Origin: JADLFV01 sp964471555 | GTDB lineage: Bacteria > Planctomycetota > Phycisphaerae > Phycisphaerales > Phycisphaeraceae | Direction: 5' to 3' | DNA: 45,714 nucleotides | Assembly: GCA_964471555.1 (NCBI GenBank) | Contig: CAYYGM010000012.1 | Span: 1-45,714, forward strand | Part shown: piece by piece, positions 11,153 through 19,381 of the stretch | Layout of the letters: each line of letters starts with the position of its first letter | Position numbering within the stretch: the first letter of the stretch is position 1 | Notes under the pieces: model-generated | Database searches by the model: none | Told to the model about the DNA's origin: nothing | What the model saw: only the letters and a program-made list of their open reading frames with translations | Position numbers and translations under genes: made by a program

Positions 11153-12016
11153 TCAGCCGCCGCGGTGAATCACCGCCTGCTGGCGGCGGCGGTAGGAGCC
11201 GGGGGACTGGCCGAAGTGTGATTTGAAGCGGTGATAGAAGTAGCTCAAGTCGGTCAGGCCGCAGTCGGCGGCGATGTCGAGGATCGGCCGCTGCGTCATG
11301 GCCAACTCGCGGGCGGCATAAGCCATGCGACGCTGGTTGATCAACGCCACGGCCGTCAGCCCCAGATAACGGCGAACTGTGCGGCTGACGTGCTCGGGGC
11401 TGCGCATGGCCAGGTCGGCCAGACCCTGCACACCGTTGGCCAGATGGCGCGGCTGCCAGAAGCGATCGAGCGCTTCGTTGAGCCAGGCCGGTGCGGGCTT
11501 TGAGCGGCCGGCCGCACGAGGCGGCGTCTGCTCGACGGCGCGCAACACGGTCAGCAATAACCAATGCAGATCCAACAGCAGGTGCGGCCGCATGGCCCGG
11601 CTCATGGCCCAGTGATCCAGTTGGGCAAGCGTATCAGCGCTGGGGCGCACGCGCAGCGGCAACGCACCCTTGCCCCACGGCCAGACGACATCCGTGCCCC
11701 CATAGCGGCGACGCAGCGGCTCCAACTCGCGGCGATCGAACGCAACATTGGTCAACGTCAACGGGTTGTCGCGGTATGACCCGAAGTCGTGCACGTCAGC
11801 GGGACGAATGAAGACCAGGTCGCCGCCGTCGAGGCGCAGACGCCGACCGTTGATCCAGTGTGTGCCGGGCCCGGCGTTGATCCAGAACAGCTCCGCGAAA
11901 TCGTGATCGTGGCGCAGGCGGCCGCTGGCGGCGGTGATGGTCTTGCGCGCCAGGTGGAAGCGCCCGCCGGCCGGCTTGAAGTCCTTCCAACGCAATGTCA
12001 CGGTCGAGACTGGCAT
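11153..12016 (-). CDS. AraC family transcriptional regulator
   Basis: 287 residues. The N-terminal cupin-like sensor domain (RHDHDFAELFWINAGPG...GDLVFIRPADVHDF) probably senses a small molecule. The C-terminal pair of helix-turn-helix motifs is typical: GLADLAMRSPEHVSRTVRRY then ILDIAADCGLTDLSYFYHRF, ending SPGSYRRR. It is divergent from the phytanoyl-CoA dioxygenase-like gene. By common AraC logic it may activate that gene and the UroD-like and NHL genes after it; this is inference. The ligand is unknown. Confidence 0.9.
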   Translation of the reverse strand: MPVSTVTLRWKDFKPAGGRFHLARKTITAASGRLRHDHDFAELFWINAGPGTHWINGRRLRLDGGDLVFIRPADVHDFGSYRDNPLTLTNVAFDRRELEPLRRRYGGTDVVWPWGKGALPLRVRPSADTLAQLDHWAMSRAMRPHLLLDLHWLLLTVLRAVEQTPPRAAGRSKPAPAWLNEALDRFWQPRHLANGVQGLADLAMRSPEHVSRTVRRYLGLTAVALINQRRMAYAARELAMTQRPILDIAADCGLTDLSYFYHRFKSHFGQSPGSYRRRQQAVIHRGG

Positions 12017-12162
12017 ATCAAAAAAACCACAATAATCATCGTAATTATACCAAGATAGATCAAGTATGTTGGTCTATGCTGGCCGAGCCGTTTCGGATGT
12101 TCGTTCGTTGAATGGCCTGCTGGACAAGAACTTATTTAAGTTAAATATGATCTTGTTTGGTC
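12017..12162. promoter_or_regulatory. Divergent intergenic region upstream of the AraC gene
   Basis: AT-rich relative to its surroundings (for example TAATCATCGTAATTATACC), as expected for promoters between divergent genes. It is interrupted by the assembly gap, so operators for the AraC protein cannot be located reliably. Confidence 0.35.
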
Positions 12163-12262
12163 NNNNNNNNNNNNNNNNNNNNNNNNNNNNNNNNNNNNNN
12201 NNNNNNNNNNNNNNNNNNNNNNNNNNNNNNNNNNNNNNNNNNNNNNNNNNNNNNNNNNNNNN
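12163..12262. other. Assembly gap (100 N)
   Basis: Exactly 100 unknown bases, the conventional placeholder for a gap of unknown size. It directly borders a heptanucleotide tandem repeat, which probably caused the assembly break. Confidence 0.99.
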
Positions 12263-12346
12263 ATTGGTCATTGGTCATTGGTCATTGGTCATTGGTCATT
12301 GGTCATTGGTCATTGGTCATTGGTTGTTGGTTGTTGGTCGTTAGCG
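12263..12346. repeat. Heptanucleotide tandem repeat (ATTGGTC)n
   Basis: Eight perfect ATTGGTC units (12263-12318) are followed by decayed units (ATTGGTT, GTTGGTT, GTTGGTC). The left side of the gap also ends in TTTGGTC, so the array probably continues through it. The same heptamer, written TTGGTCA, is one of the short tandem repeats described from cyanobacteria. The apparent LVIGHWS peptide repeat is an artefact of this array. Confidence 0.9.
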
Positions 12347-12397
12347 AATTGTAATTGTGGTTGGTCGGTGGGGAAGTGAATTGGAAAGGAATGGGTT

Positions 12398-13204
12398 ATG
12401 GCGCTTCGTCTGGGTGACAGTCAGGTTCGTCAGTATCGGGAACAGGGGTATTTGATTTTCGATCGGCCGGTGTTTGGGCAGGAGCGGTTTGAGGGGTTGC
12501 GCGATTGTTTCGAGCAGTTGCTGGGGCAGTGGATTGAGGAGGGGATCAGCCGCTCGCCGGAGCATATGGACGTGCCGCACTTCTGGGCGCCGCGGTTGTT
12601 TGACTGGCTGTTCGATGACGCGGTGCTGGACCTGGTGGAGCCGATCCTTGGGCCGGACATTGCATTGTGGTCGAGCCACTTCATCTGCAAAATGCCGCAG
12701 GTGGGCAAGCGCGTGCCGTGGCATGAGGACTCGGCGTACTGGAAAGGTCGGCTCGACCCGATGGAGGTAGTGACCGTGTGGCTGGCCATCGATCCCTCCA
12801 CCACGGCCAACGGCTGCATGCGCGTGATCCCCGGCACGCATCACAACGGGTTTTCGCAATACGAAGACGTGACGGACCCGCAGACGCAGGTGTTCAAGAC
12901 CGAGATCCGCGGCGGCAGCTTCGATGAAGCGCAGGCGGTGGACATCCAGTTGCAGAAAAACCACTGCTCGCTGCACGACGGACGCATCATCCACGGCTCG
13001 GCGGCCAACACCGGCTCCCTGCGCCGCTGCGGATTCACCATGCGTTACATCTCGGCAACCACCAGGCATCTGGGCGGCCGTGACGGATTTCAGATATACC
13101 TGGCACGCGGCAGGGACCGGGCGGGCAACGCCTACGGCGACCCGGGCAAGCCGAACCAGGCATGGATCGAGGCCCACGCCGACGGCCAGCCTGCGGGACA
13201 TTGA
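12398..13204 (+). CDS. Phytanoyl-CoA dioxygenase (PhyH) family protein
   Basis: 268-residue Fe(II)/2-oxoglutarate oxygenase. The metal-binding facial triad is visible: HED in RVPWHEDSAYW near residue 108, and the distal histidine in IIHGSAANTGSLRR near 196, with arginine behind it for 2-oxoglutarate. WLAIDPSTTANGCMRVIPGT is a strong PhyH-family signature. A ribosome site (GGAAAGGA) lies 7 bases before the ATG. It diverges from the AraC regulator and is followed on the same strand by a UroD-like gene about 400 bp away. The substrate cannot be told from sequence. Confidence 0.88.
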   Translation: MALRLGDSQVRQYREQGYLIFDRPVFGQERFEGLRDCFEQLLGQWIEEGISRSPEHMDVPHFWAPRLFDWLFDDAVLDLVEPILGPDIALWSSHFICKMPQVGKRVPWHEDSAYWKGRLDPMEVVTVWLAIDPSTTANGCMRVIPGTHHNGFSQYEDVTDPQTQVFKTEIRGGSFDEAQAVDIQLQKNHCSLHDGRIIHGSAANTGSLRRCGFTMRYISATTRHLGGRDGFQIYLARGRDRAGNAYGDPGKPNQAWIEAHADGQPAGH

Positions 13205-13212
13205 GTGTTGAA

Positions 13213-13568
13213 ACCAGTAGGCCACGAAGGCACGAAGGACACGAAGCGGGGGATCAGGTACTTCGCCGTGGAAACACAAGGCGCAGAAAAGACAGGAGCC
13301 GCGGATAAACGCAGATAAGACGCAGATGAACACAGATGGAATTCATTGTTTGCGATTCTCGTCAGCGTTAATCTGCGTCTTATACGGAACACACGATGAA
13401 CTTGCCTGTTTCTCAGCCGCTTGCGGCTTCGCGAAACACCGCTGCGAGATAGGATAGCGGCGCGAAGCCGCAAGCGGCTGAGTATGCAGTTTTGAGAACG
13501 TGATCCGTTTTGCCGCGTGCCCTGCTCTCCAGCCTGCTTCGTGTCCTTCGTACCTTCGTGGCGAACCA
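13213..13568. repeat. Compound nested inverted-arm repeat element
   Basis: This fills most of the 406-bp region between the PhyH-like and UroD-like genes. The outer arms are CACGAAGGCACGAAGGACAC and the inverse TTCGTGTCCTTCGTACC. Inside are a second pair (AACGCAGATAAGACGCAGAT against AATCTGCGTCTTATACGG) and a third (CAGCCGCTTGCGGCTTCGCG against AAGCCGCAAGCGGCTGAG). No gene was found here. Confidence 0.7.
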
Positions 13569-13610
13569 TGATGTTTGTTTACTGCTTGAGACAGAGATTG
13601 AGGGCGGGCG

Positions 13611-14738
13611 ATGAATTTTCGAGAGATGAACCTGGCGGTGTTCAGCGGCGATCCATTGCCACAGGTGTTTTTTCAGCCGCGCTTTGAGCCGTGGTACGCC
13701 TGGCACCGCGACGTCGGCTGTATGCCGGCCGCCTATGCGGACATGACGCTGCCGCAGCTTTACGACTACTGCGGGGCGTCGATGCGCTACGTGCAGTACT
13801 ACTCCGGCATGCCCGAGCCGATCGTGCGCAGCTATCGTTCGCCGGTGGTTGTGGAGCGGCGCGAAGATGAAAACGAGAACGTGGTGGTCTATCACACGCC
13901 GCACGGCGACCTGGTCGATCATCAGGTGCGCACGCAGGACCGCACATGGCGGCGGCTGGCGTTTCCGGTGCGCGACCGCGAAGGGTTGATCGCACTGCGT
14001 TTTCTGTTCGAGCACACGGACTGGCTGTTCTCGAAGGAGAATTTTGCGCAGGGCGATGCGTACATCGCGGATCGCGGCTGGCCGTGCTTCTGGGTGCCCA
14101 AAAGCCCGTACTTCGCTTTGGCCATGCAGTGGATGAAGTTCGACGACTTCTGCTTCGCCATGGTGGATTGCCCGGACGTGGTCGAGGACGTCATGCGGGC
14201 GATTGATGATTCCTACGATCCGCTTTACGAGCAGCTCATCGCGGCCGAGGGCGTGCGCATCGTCAACTTCGGCGAGAACGTGCACGAGCAGTTGCTTTCG
14301 CCGATGTGGTGGGAGAAGTACCTGATGCCGTTCTACACCAAGCGCTGCGCTCAACTGCACACGGCCGGCATCTTCACGCACATCCACGTTGATGGTTACT
14401 TCCAGCACATGCTGCCGTACATCCGCCATCTGCCGCAGCACGGCGTCGAGGCCCTGACCCCGCAGCCGCAGGGCGACATGACCCTCGAGCAGATTCACGA
14501 GCACATCGGTGACAAGATCCTGCTGGACGGCATCCCCGCGGTGTTGTTTCTGGAGGATCTGTACAGCCGGGAGCAGTTGATGGCCACGGTGGAAAAGATC
14601 GTCAAGCTGTTTCATCCGCGGCTGGTGCTGGGGGCGTCGGACGAGGTGCCGGAGGGTGCGGGCCGGGAGGCGATCGAGCGGGTGAGGATGATCGGGCGCT
14701 GGTGCGCAGATCAGCGGCTACAATCAGGGGCGTCGTGA
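13611..14738 (+). CDS. Uroporphyrinogen decarboxylase-superfamily protein
   Basis: 375-residue member of the URO-D fold, the group that includes heme-pathway HemE and corrinoid methyltransferases. The C-terminal half shows the family layout: HTAGIFTHIHVDGYFQHMLP near residue 250, then LPQHGVEALTPQPQGDMT, KILLDGIPAVLF and a final GASDEVPEGAG. HemE's N-terminal substrate-binding arginines are not evident, so I favour a methyltransferase-like or other catabolic role over heme synthesis. A good purine-rich site (GAGGGCGGGCG) precedes the ATG. The NHL-repeat gene follows 45 bp downstream and is probably co-transcribed. Confidence 0.8.
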   Translation: MNFREMNLAVFSGDPLPQVFFQPRFEPWYAWHRDVGCMPAAYADMTLPQLYDYCGASMRYVQYYSGMPEPIVRSYRSPVVVERREDENENVVVYHTPHGDLVDHQVRTQDRTWRRLAFPVRDREGLIALRFLFEHTDWLFSKENFAQGDAYIADRGWPCFWVPKSPYFALAMQWMKFDDFCFAMVDCPDVVEDVMRAIDDSYDPLYEQLIAAEGVRIVNFGENVHEQLLSPMWWEKYLMPFYTKRCAQLHTAGIFTHIHVDGYFQHMLPYIRHLPQHGVEALTPQPQGDMTLEQIHEHIGDKILLDGIPAVLFLEDLYSREQLMATVEKIVKLFHPRLVLGASDEVPEGAGREAIERVRMIGRWCADQRLQSGAS

Positions 14739-14783
14739 CCGCCTGTCCGTTCAGATTGTGAAAGCCCGTTGAAAGGATGCAGG

Positions 14784-16067
14784 ATGAAGTCAGCCGCCGG
14801 GAGCGCGTGGTGGGTGTTGGTCGTGCTGTGTGTCATGGTGGGCCCGCTTCCCGGGGCGCGGGGCCAGCAGATGGGTGAGCCGGACCGGGCGATGATCAAG
14901 CCGTCGCTGGTGCGGCTGCAGCCGGGGCAACAGCAGCAGTTCAAGGCGATCATGCTGGCCACGTACCTGATGGCAGCCGAAGCGCCCAGGCAGGTGACCT
15001 GGTCGGTCAACGGCATCGAGGGCGGCAACGACCAGGTGGGCACGATTGATGCGGCCGGCCTGTATGTGGCGCCAAGCGAAGTTCCCTCACCCAACGAGAT
15101 TCACATCGTGGCCCACGTGCCGGAGGCTGCCAACCGTTTTCTGTTCGCCACGGTGCTCGTCGGCGATGAGGAACCGAAATATGAGCCGGTCAACAGTTGG
15201 TCGGAGCCGGTCAAGGGAGCGGAGCATTTCAAGGGTCCGCACGGGATCAGCCTGGACAAGGATGGCAACCTGCTGATCGCGGACGTGTCGGCCAACCATG
15301 TGTTTCGCTTTACGCCCAAGGGTGAATACCTGGGCGAAGTGGGCGGGGGAAAAGGCAGCGACCCGGGCCAGTTCGTCGAGCCGCGGCTGGCGATCGCGGA
15401 CGCTGCGGGCAACATCTGGGTGACCGATTCCAAAAGCGATCGGCCGCGCATTCAGGTGTTTTCACCCGAGGGCAAGTTCGAGCGGCAGTTTGCTGAGAAA
15501 GGCATTCTGCCCGGCTTCATCCTGCGAGCCCACGGCATGGGCTTCGATCGCCAGCAGCGATTGTTCGTCGTGGACGTGGACAACTTCCGGGTGAATGTCT
15601 ATTCACACGATGGTGACTTTCTCGACAGTTGGGGACAGGTCGGCACCGGGCCCGGCCAGTTCAACGCTCCGCACGGACTCGTGGTCGATCCCAACGGTGA
15701 CGTGTTCATCAGTGGGTACTACGGCCCCATCCAGAAGTTCGACGGCAAGGGCCATTACCTGTTCCGCTTCTGCCACGGCGACCCGCCGGACGGGCCGGTG
15801 TATTTCCACTCCATCACCGGCGATCGTTGGGGCAACGTGTACGTAATGGTGCGCAATCGCAGCGGATACAACAATCAATTGCAGACCGAGGACGGGCGAC
15901 GTCTGAGCGTGTTGAAGTTCAACAACAACGGCGACTACGTCACCGGCTGGGGTCTGGAAAAGCCCGAGCACCGCGAAACCTGGGCCACGGTGGCCGAGGA
16001 CGGCACGGTGTATGCCCTGTTTCAGGACTCCCAGCACGTGGGTGTGCAGACGTTCGTTCCGCGTTGA
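14784..16067 (+). CDS. Secreted NHL-repeat protein with Ig-like domain
   Basis: 427 residues. A signal peptide (SAWWVLVVLCVMVGPLPGARG) is followed by a bacterial Ig-like region (VTWSVNGIEGGNDQVGTIDA, GLYVAPSEVP) and then about six NHL beta-propeller blades. Blade motifs include GPHGISLDKDGNLLIADV, GQFVEPRLAIADAAGNIWV, FRVNVYSHDGDFLDSWG and GQFNAPHGLVVDPNGDVFI. Such propellers usually bind proteins or sugars; no catalytic residues are evident. ATG 14784 has AAGGA six bases upstream. It lies directly after the UroD-like gene. Confidence 0.85.
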   Translation: MKSAAGSAWWVLVVLCVMVGPLPGARGQQMGEPDRAMIKPSLVRLQPGQQQQFKAIMLATYLMAAEAPRQVTWSVNGIEGGNDQVGTIDAAGLYVAPSEVPSPNEIHIVAHVPEAANRFLFATVLVGDEEPKYEPVNSWSEPVKGAEHFKGPHGISLDKDGNLLIADVSANHVFRFTPKGEYLGEVGGGKGSDPGQFVEPRLAIADAAGNIWVTDSKSDRPRIQVFSPEGKFERQFAEKGILPGFILRAHGMGFDRQQRLFVVDVDNFRVNVYSHDGDFLDSWGQVGTGPGQFNAPHGLVVDPNGDVFISGYYGPIQKFDGKGHYLFRFCHGDPPDGPVYFHSITGDRWGNVYVMVRNRSGYNNQLQTEDGRRLSVLKFNNNGDYVTGWGLEKPEHRETWATVAEDGTVYALFQDSQHVGVQTFVPR

Positions 16068-16209
16068 CAATGCACGATCGCCTCCACGGCGCAGTCGTCC
16101 TCGCGTTGAGGCAGCGCGGTCGCCCCACTGCACCCGCCCCGCATCCATCCCCGGCAACACCGCCTCGCCATCATCATTTCCACCGCCCCCGTTGGATCAG
16201 CCCCGGATT

Positions 16210-16243
16210 GCTGTTATTACTTTTTTAGAAAACTAATAATAGC
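16210..16243 (+). repeat. 34-bp palindrome, copy 1
   Basis: Right arm AAAACTAATAATAGC, loop TTAG, left arm GCTGTTATTACTTTT with two departures from perfect pairing. It begins 143 bp after the NHL-repeat stop codon. Confidence 0.8.
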
Positions 16244-16366
16244 GCCGGGGGTGATTCCCACGTCAATGCCGCATGGTTCTTGGCCCGCCGCCCGCCGCTT
16301 TCGGCCTGTCTCCTGCAACCTGCCGCCCATCAACTTCTCCGCTCCAGGCCGCCGGAGCCCCTGATT

Positions 16367-16400
16367 GCCATTATGGCTTTTTTAGAAAACTAATAAAAGC
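16367..16400 (+). repeat. 34-bp palindrome, copy 2 (degenerate)
   Basis: Core TTTTTTAGAAAACTAATAA is kept. The right end is changed to AAAGC and the left arm has decayed to GCCATTATGGC. It is preceded by GCCGCCGGAGCCCCTGATTG, as in copy 3. Confidence 0.75.
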
Positions 16401-16423
16401 TCCAAAAAGAACCGGAATTCCCT

Positions 16424-16513
16424 GCAGAGAACACAGAGGACACAGAGCTCAATATGCTTGAATTCAAGTCTATTCAGTTTTTCTCTGTGCTCTCTGTGTC
16501 CTCTGTGGTGAGT
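16424..16513. repeat. Inverted-arm short-word repeat element
   Basis: The left arm GAGAACACAGAGGACACAGA faces the right arm CTCTGTGTCCTCTGTGGTG across about 40 bp. It interrupts the tandem units around the 34-bp palindromes, so it probably arrived later. Confidence 0.7.
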
Positions 16514-16635
16514 TCTTTTTTTGCTCTAATAGCGCCGAGTATAGTATCCATATCAACACCGCATGCGCCCAGGTCTGACACCTGATGCTCGCCGCCCATC
16601 AACCTCTCTGATCAAAGCCGCCGGAGCCCTTGATT

Positions 16636-16669
16636 GTTGTTATTGCTTTTTTAGAAAACTAATAATAGC
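16636..16669 (+). repeat. 34-bp palindrome, copy 3
   Basis: Right arm AAAACTAATAATAGC is intact and the loop is TTAG. The left arm GTTGTTATTGCTTTT pairs partly. Confidence 0.8.
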
Positions 16670-16913
16670 GACGGGGCGGATTGATGGCGTGGTGTTGTGA
16701 TGGCGTGGTGTTGTGTGATAGTGTGGTGTGGCCATGGTGTGGGCACGTGCGTGAACGGGTGTGTCGGGGCGGCGGGGTGTCAGGTGACGGGTGGCGGGTG
16801 ACAGGTGGTTGGAGGTACTTGGGGGGATCCCATGCAAGGGGAGCAAAGTTGGCGTGTGTACCGGTGAGGCGGCGGCGCGGCGGGGGATGGCGCGGCAGCC
16901 TACAATCAGCGGC

Positions 16914-17708
16914 ATGGCGGCACCGTTGAACTTGAGACAACTGAACGAGCAGATCGTCGCCTGCACGCGCTGTCCGCGCTTGACGGGGCATTGCCGCAAG
17001 GTGGCCCGGGAGAAGCGGGCGGCATATCGGGATCAGACGTATTGGGGCAAGCCGGTGCCGAACTTTCTTTGCAAGGATCGGCCGCGGCTGTTGATCGTGG
17101 GTCTGGCGCCGGGAGCGCATGGCGCCAATCGCACGGGGCGGATGTTCACCGGCGATCGCTCGGGAGATTTTCTCTATCAGGCCCTGCATGAGGCGGGTTT
17201 CGCCAGCCAGGCGGAGTCGGTGTCGCGTGATGACGGGTTGGAGATGTACGGTGCGGTGATCACGGCGGCCTGTCACTGTGCGCCGCCGGGCAACAAGCCG
17301 ACGGTGCAGGAGTTGGCCAACTGTGCGTGGTATTTGTCGGCGACGTTCGATGCGATGCTGGCGCCCAAGATGGGTAGAGAGCCCGGCGTGCTGAAGCACG
17401 CCTCGCCGAATGGGCCCGACAGACAACGATCCGTTCCGGTTGCGGGGGTGGGGGTGTTGACGTTGGGCAAGATTGCCCATGATGCGGTGTTGCGGGAGTA
17501 TCGGGCCCGGGGCTGGATCAAGCGTCTGAGCGAAGCGCCCTTCGGCCACGGACGGGTCTATTTCGAGCGTGCTGTGCAACCGGGCGGACCGCCGCCGACG
17601 CTGTGCTGCTTCCACGTCAGTCAGCAGAACACATTTACCGGACGTTTGACCCAGCCGATGATTCAATCCGTTCTTCAGCGGGCAAGGCAAATCTTAAGAG
17701 AAGCTTGA
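16914..17708 (+). CDS. Uracil-DNA glycosylase, family 5 (UDGb-like)
   Basis: 264 residues. It removes uracil, and in family members other deaminated bases, from DNA at the start of base-excision repair. The N-terminal CTRCPRL plus later cysteines (TAACHCAPPGNKPT, LCCF) would hold a 4Fe-4S cluster. The first active-site motif, GLAPGAHGANRTGRMFTGD, is the family-5 form; the second is reduced to FHVSQQNTFTGRL near residue 240. ATG 16914 is used because homology begins there (LNLRQLNEQIVAC); the frame is open upstream in GT-rich DNA. Confidence 0.88.
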   Translation: MAAPLNLRQLNEQIVACTRCPRLTGHCRKVAREKRAAYRDQTYWGKPVPNFLCKDRPRLLIVGLAPGAHGANRTGRMFTGDRSGDFLYQALHEAGFASQAESVSRDDGLEMYGAVITAACHCAPPGNKPTVQELANCAWYLSATFDAMLAPKMGREPGVLKHASPNGPDRQRSVPVAGVGVLTLGKIAHDAVLREYRARGWIKRLSEAPFGHGRVYFERAVQPGGPPPTLCCFHVSQQNTFTGRLTQPMIQSVLQRARQILREA

Positions 17709-17789
17709 TCCCGGTAAATGCTGAGCCGATGAATGACATGGTAGCCCCGTACCGGGCGTTATCGTGAAAGGTGGGGGTAATCGGGACGG

Positions 17790-19316
17790 ATGATCCTGCC
17801 ACGATTTATAAGGTCTGGCCTGGGGGCGACGTCAGCAAGTTCTGCATCCTGCGAGCGTCGCCGGGCCATGATGTTGCAACGTCTGGGGCAGGTGCAGATT
17901 GACGTGCTGCCGCTGCTGGCTCTGATGCGCTGCGCGCCTGACGATGCGGAGGCGGTGACGGCGGCGATCCAATCGTGCCCGGCACTGGCGGGGCGATTGT
18001 TGAGCGTGATCAACTCGGCGGCCTTTGCCTTGCCGCGGCCGATCGACAACGTGCGACGGGCGGTGTTGCAACTGGGGGCGGCCCGGGCGCGGGCGGTGGC
18101 ATTGGCCTTCGCCCTGCGCCACGGCAACGACGGCCTGGACCTGCCGCGGCCGCTGAGCTATCACCTGTGGGTCACCTCGCTGCGCAAAGCCTCAGCGGCG
18201 CGATTGGCCTGCCAGGTGGTGCGCCCGCTCGACGCGGAAATCGCTTTCTGTCACGGCCTGGTGCAAGACATCGCCCTGCCGCTGATGATTCACTGCGATC
18301 GCACGTTCTACGAAAAGCAGTTGCGCATCTCGGCTGAACGCTCCTGGTGCCAGCAGGAGCGCGAGTACTTCGGCATGGATCATGCCACGCTGGGGCACCA
18401 GTTGCTGTCGCAGTGGGGTGTGCCGGATACGGTCTGCGAATCGGTGCTGCACCATCACAATCCGCCGCTGGAGGGCGCGGACGACACGCTGCTGCTGCGG
18501 CTGTGTGATTTCATGGCGGCTCTGCTCGGGCACTTCGATGAGTCGCCGACGCCGGCGGAGCGCGACTGGATGATCGCGTTGCACGGCCAGTTCCTGGCCC
18601 AGCACTATGCCAGTCCCGACAAGTTCCTGGCAGCGGCCCGGCATGAAGCGCAGAAGCTGCACGGCTCAACCCAGCCGCCGCCGGTCGATGCCCTGATCAT
18701 GAGCGACCTGACCCGCGCGGTGGCGGAGAACACGGTGGCCCTGGTCGGCCAGTTGTCGGAGCTGGAAAACTCGCTGGGGCAGGCCCAGAAGCGCACCAAC
18801 GAGCTGCGCTTCGCCGCCTTCACCGATCCGCTGACACGATTGCTCAATCGACGCGGGTTCTTCGAGCTGGGCCAGCGCCGCCTGCAAAATCTGAAGTCCA
18901 GCGAAGGGGGCGTGCTGGCCCTGGCCATCGACTTGGACGGCTTCAAATACGTCAATGACAGTCACGGCCACGATGCCGGGGACCGCCTTCTCTGCGCGTT
19001 CGCTCAACACCTGCGCGACAGCCTGGACCGGCAGGATCTGGTGGCCCGCATCGGCGGCGACGAGTTCGTGGCACTGGTCTGCGGCATCGATGCCTCGCGG
19101 GCTCAACTTGTCGCGCAACACCTGCACGAACGATGCAACGGCGCCTCGCTCGAACTGGGCGACGGGCGGAGCATCGAACTGTGGTTCAGTTGCGGAGCGG
19201 TCTTCCGCGACAAGTCCAACTGCGGCGGCCTGGATGAGTTGCTCAACGCCGCCGACGCTGCCATGTACGAACGCAAACGGGCCGGCAAACACGGGTTCAA
19301 CTTCGTCGGCAAGTGA
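17790..19316 (+). CDS. HDOD-GGDEF signalling protein, putative diguanylate cyclase
   Basis: About 508 residues. The N-terminal HDOD domain (AIQSCPALAGRLLSVINSAA, LQLGAARARAVALAFALR, then GLVQDIALPL in place of the catalytic HD) is a non-enzymatic output or sensor domain. After a helical linker (about residues 300-345, probably coiled coil) comes a complete GGDEF domain: FTDPLTRLLNRRGFFELG, AIDLDGFKYVNDSHGHDAGD and IGGDEF. The intact GGDEF suggests synthesis of cyclic di-GMP. The upstream residues read DRQD instead of the RxxD inhibitory site, so product feedback is probably missing. The start is uncertain: ATG 17790, or ATG 17868/17871. The stop lies 65 bp before the next gene. Confidence 0.88.
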   Translation: MILPRFIRSGLGATSASSASCERRRAMMLQRLGQVQIDVLPLLALMRCAPDDAEAVTAAIQSCPALAGRLLSVINSAAFALPRPIDNVRRAVLQLGAARARAVALAFALRHGNDGLDLPRPLSYHLWVTSLRKASAARLACQVVRPLDAEIAFCHGLVQDIALPLMIHCDRTFYEKQLRISAERSWCQQEREYFGMDHATLGHQLLSQWGVPDTVCESVLHHHNPPLEGADDTLLLRLCDFMAALLGHFDESPTPAERDWMIALHGQFLAQHYASPDKFLAAARHEAQKLHGSTQPPPVDALIMSDLTRAVAENTVALVGQLSELENSLGQAQKRTNELRFAAFTDPLTRLLNRRGFFELGQRRLQNLKSSEGGVLALAIDLDGFKYVNDSHGHDAGDRLLCAFAQHLRDSLDRQDLVARIGGDEFVALVCGIDASRAQLVAQHLHERCNGASLELGDGRSIELWFSCGAVFRDKSNCGGLDELLNAADAAMYERKRAGKHGFNFVGK

Positions 19317-19381
19317 CGCGCCGCCCGACCACCTGGGCTGCCCCTGCGACATCTGCGGCACGACTTGACTACACTGGCCTC

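Larger units (their letters stand above)
16068..16913. repeat. 846-bp intergenic region built of degenerate tandem units
   Basis: There is no gene here. At least two and probably three copies of a unit of about 150-170 bp can be aligned (about 16120-16243, 16237-16400, 16528-16669). Each carries words such as GCCGCCCATCAAC and GCCGCCGGAGCCC before a terminal 34-bp palindrome, and AGCGCCG after it. A separate inverted-arm element (16424-16513) splits the array. The last 240 bases are GT-rich (GGTGTTGTG words) and otherwise featureless. Confidence 0.65.

Noticed and set aside
12263..12346. CRISPR array
   Set aside because: Units are 7 bp, directly tandem, with no spacers and no cas genes.
12066..12354. 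Reading frames coding LVIGHWS repeats across the N gap
   Set aside because: They are translations of the ATTGGTC tandem repeat and unknown bases.
13413..14615. 400-codon minus-strand frame opposite the UroD-like gene
   Set aside because: Shadow; the plus-strand protein has family signatures throughout.
13611..14738. HemE (heme synthesis uroporphyrinogen decarboxylase)
   Set aside because: The N-terminal substrate-binding arginine motif is not evident and the neighbours are not heme genes; only the superfamily is claimed.
16210..16243. 34-bp palindromes as simple Rho-independent terminators
   Set aside because: The stem is AT-rich with no following T tract on the plus strand, and one arm is conserved much better than the other; the T run is inside the hairpin.
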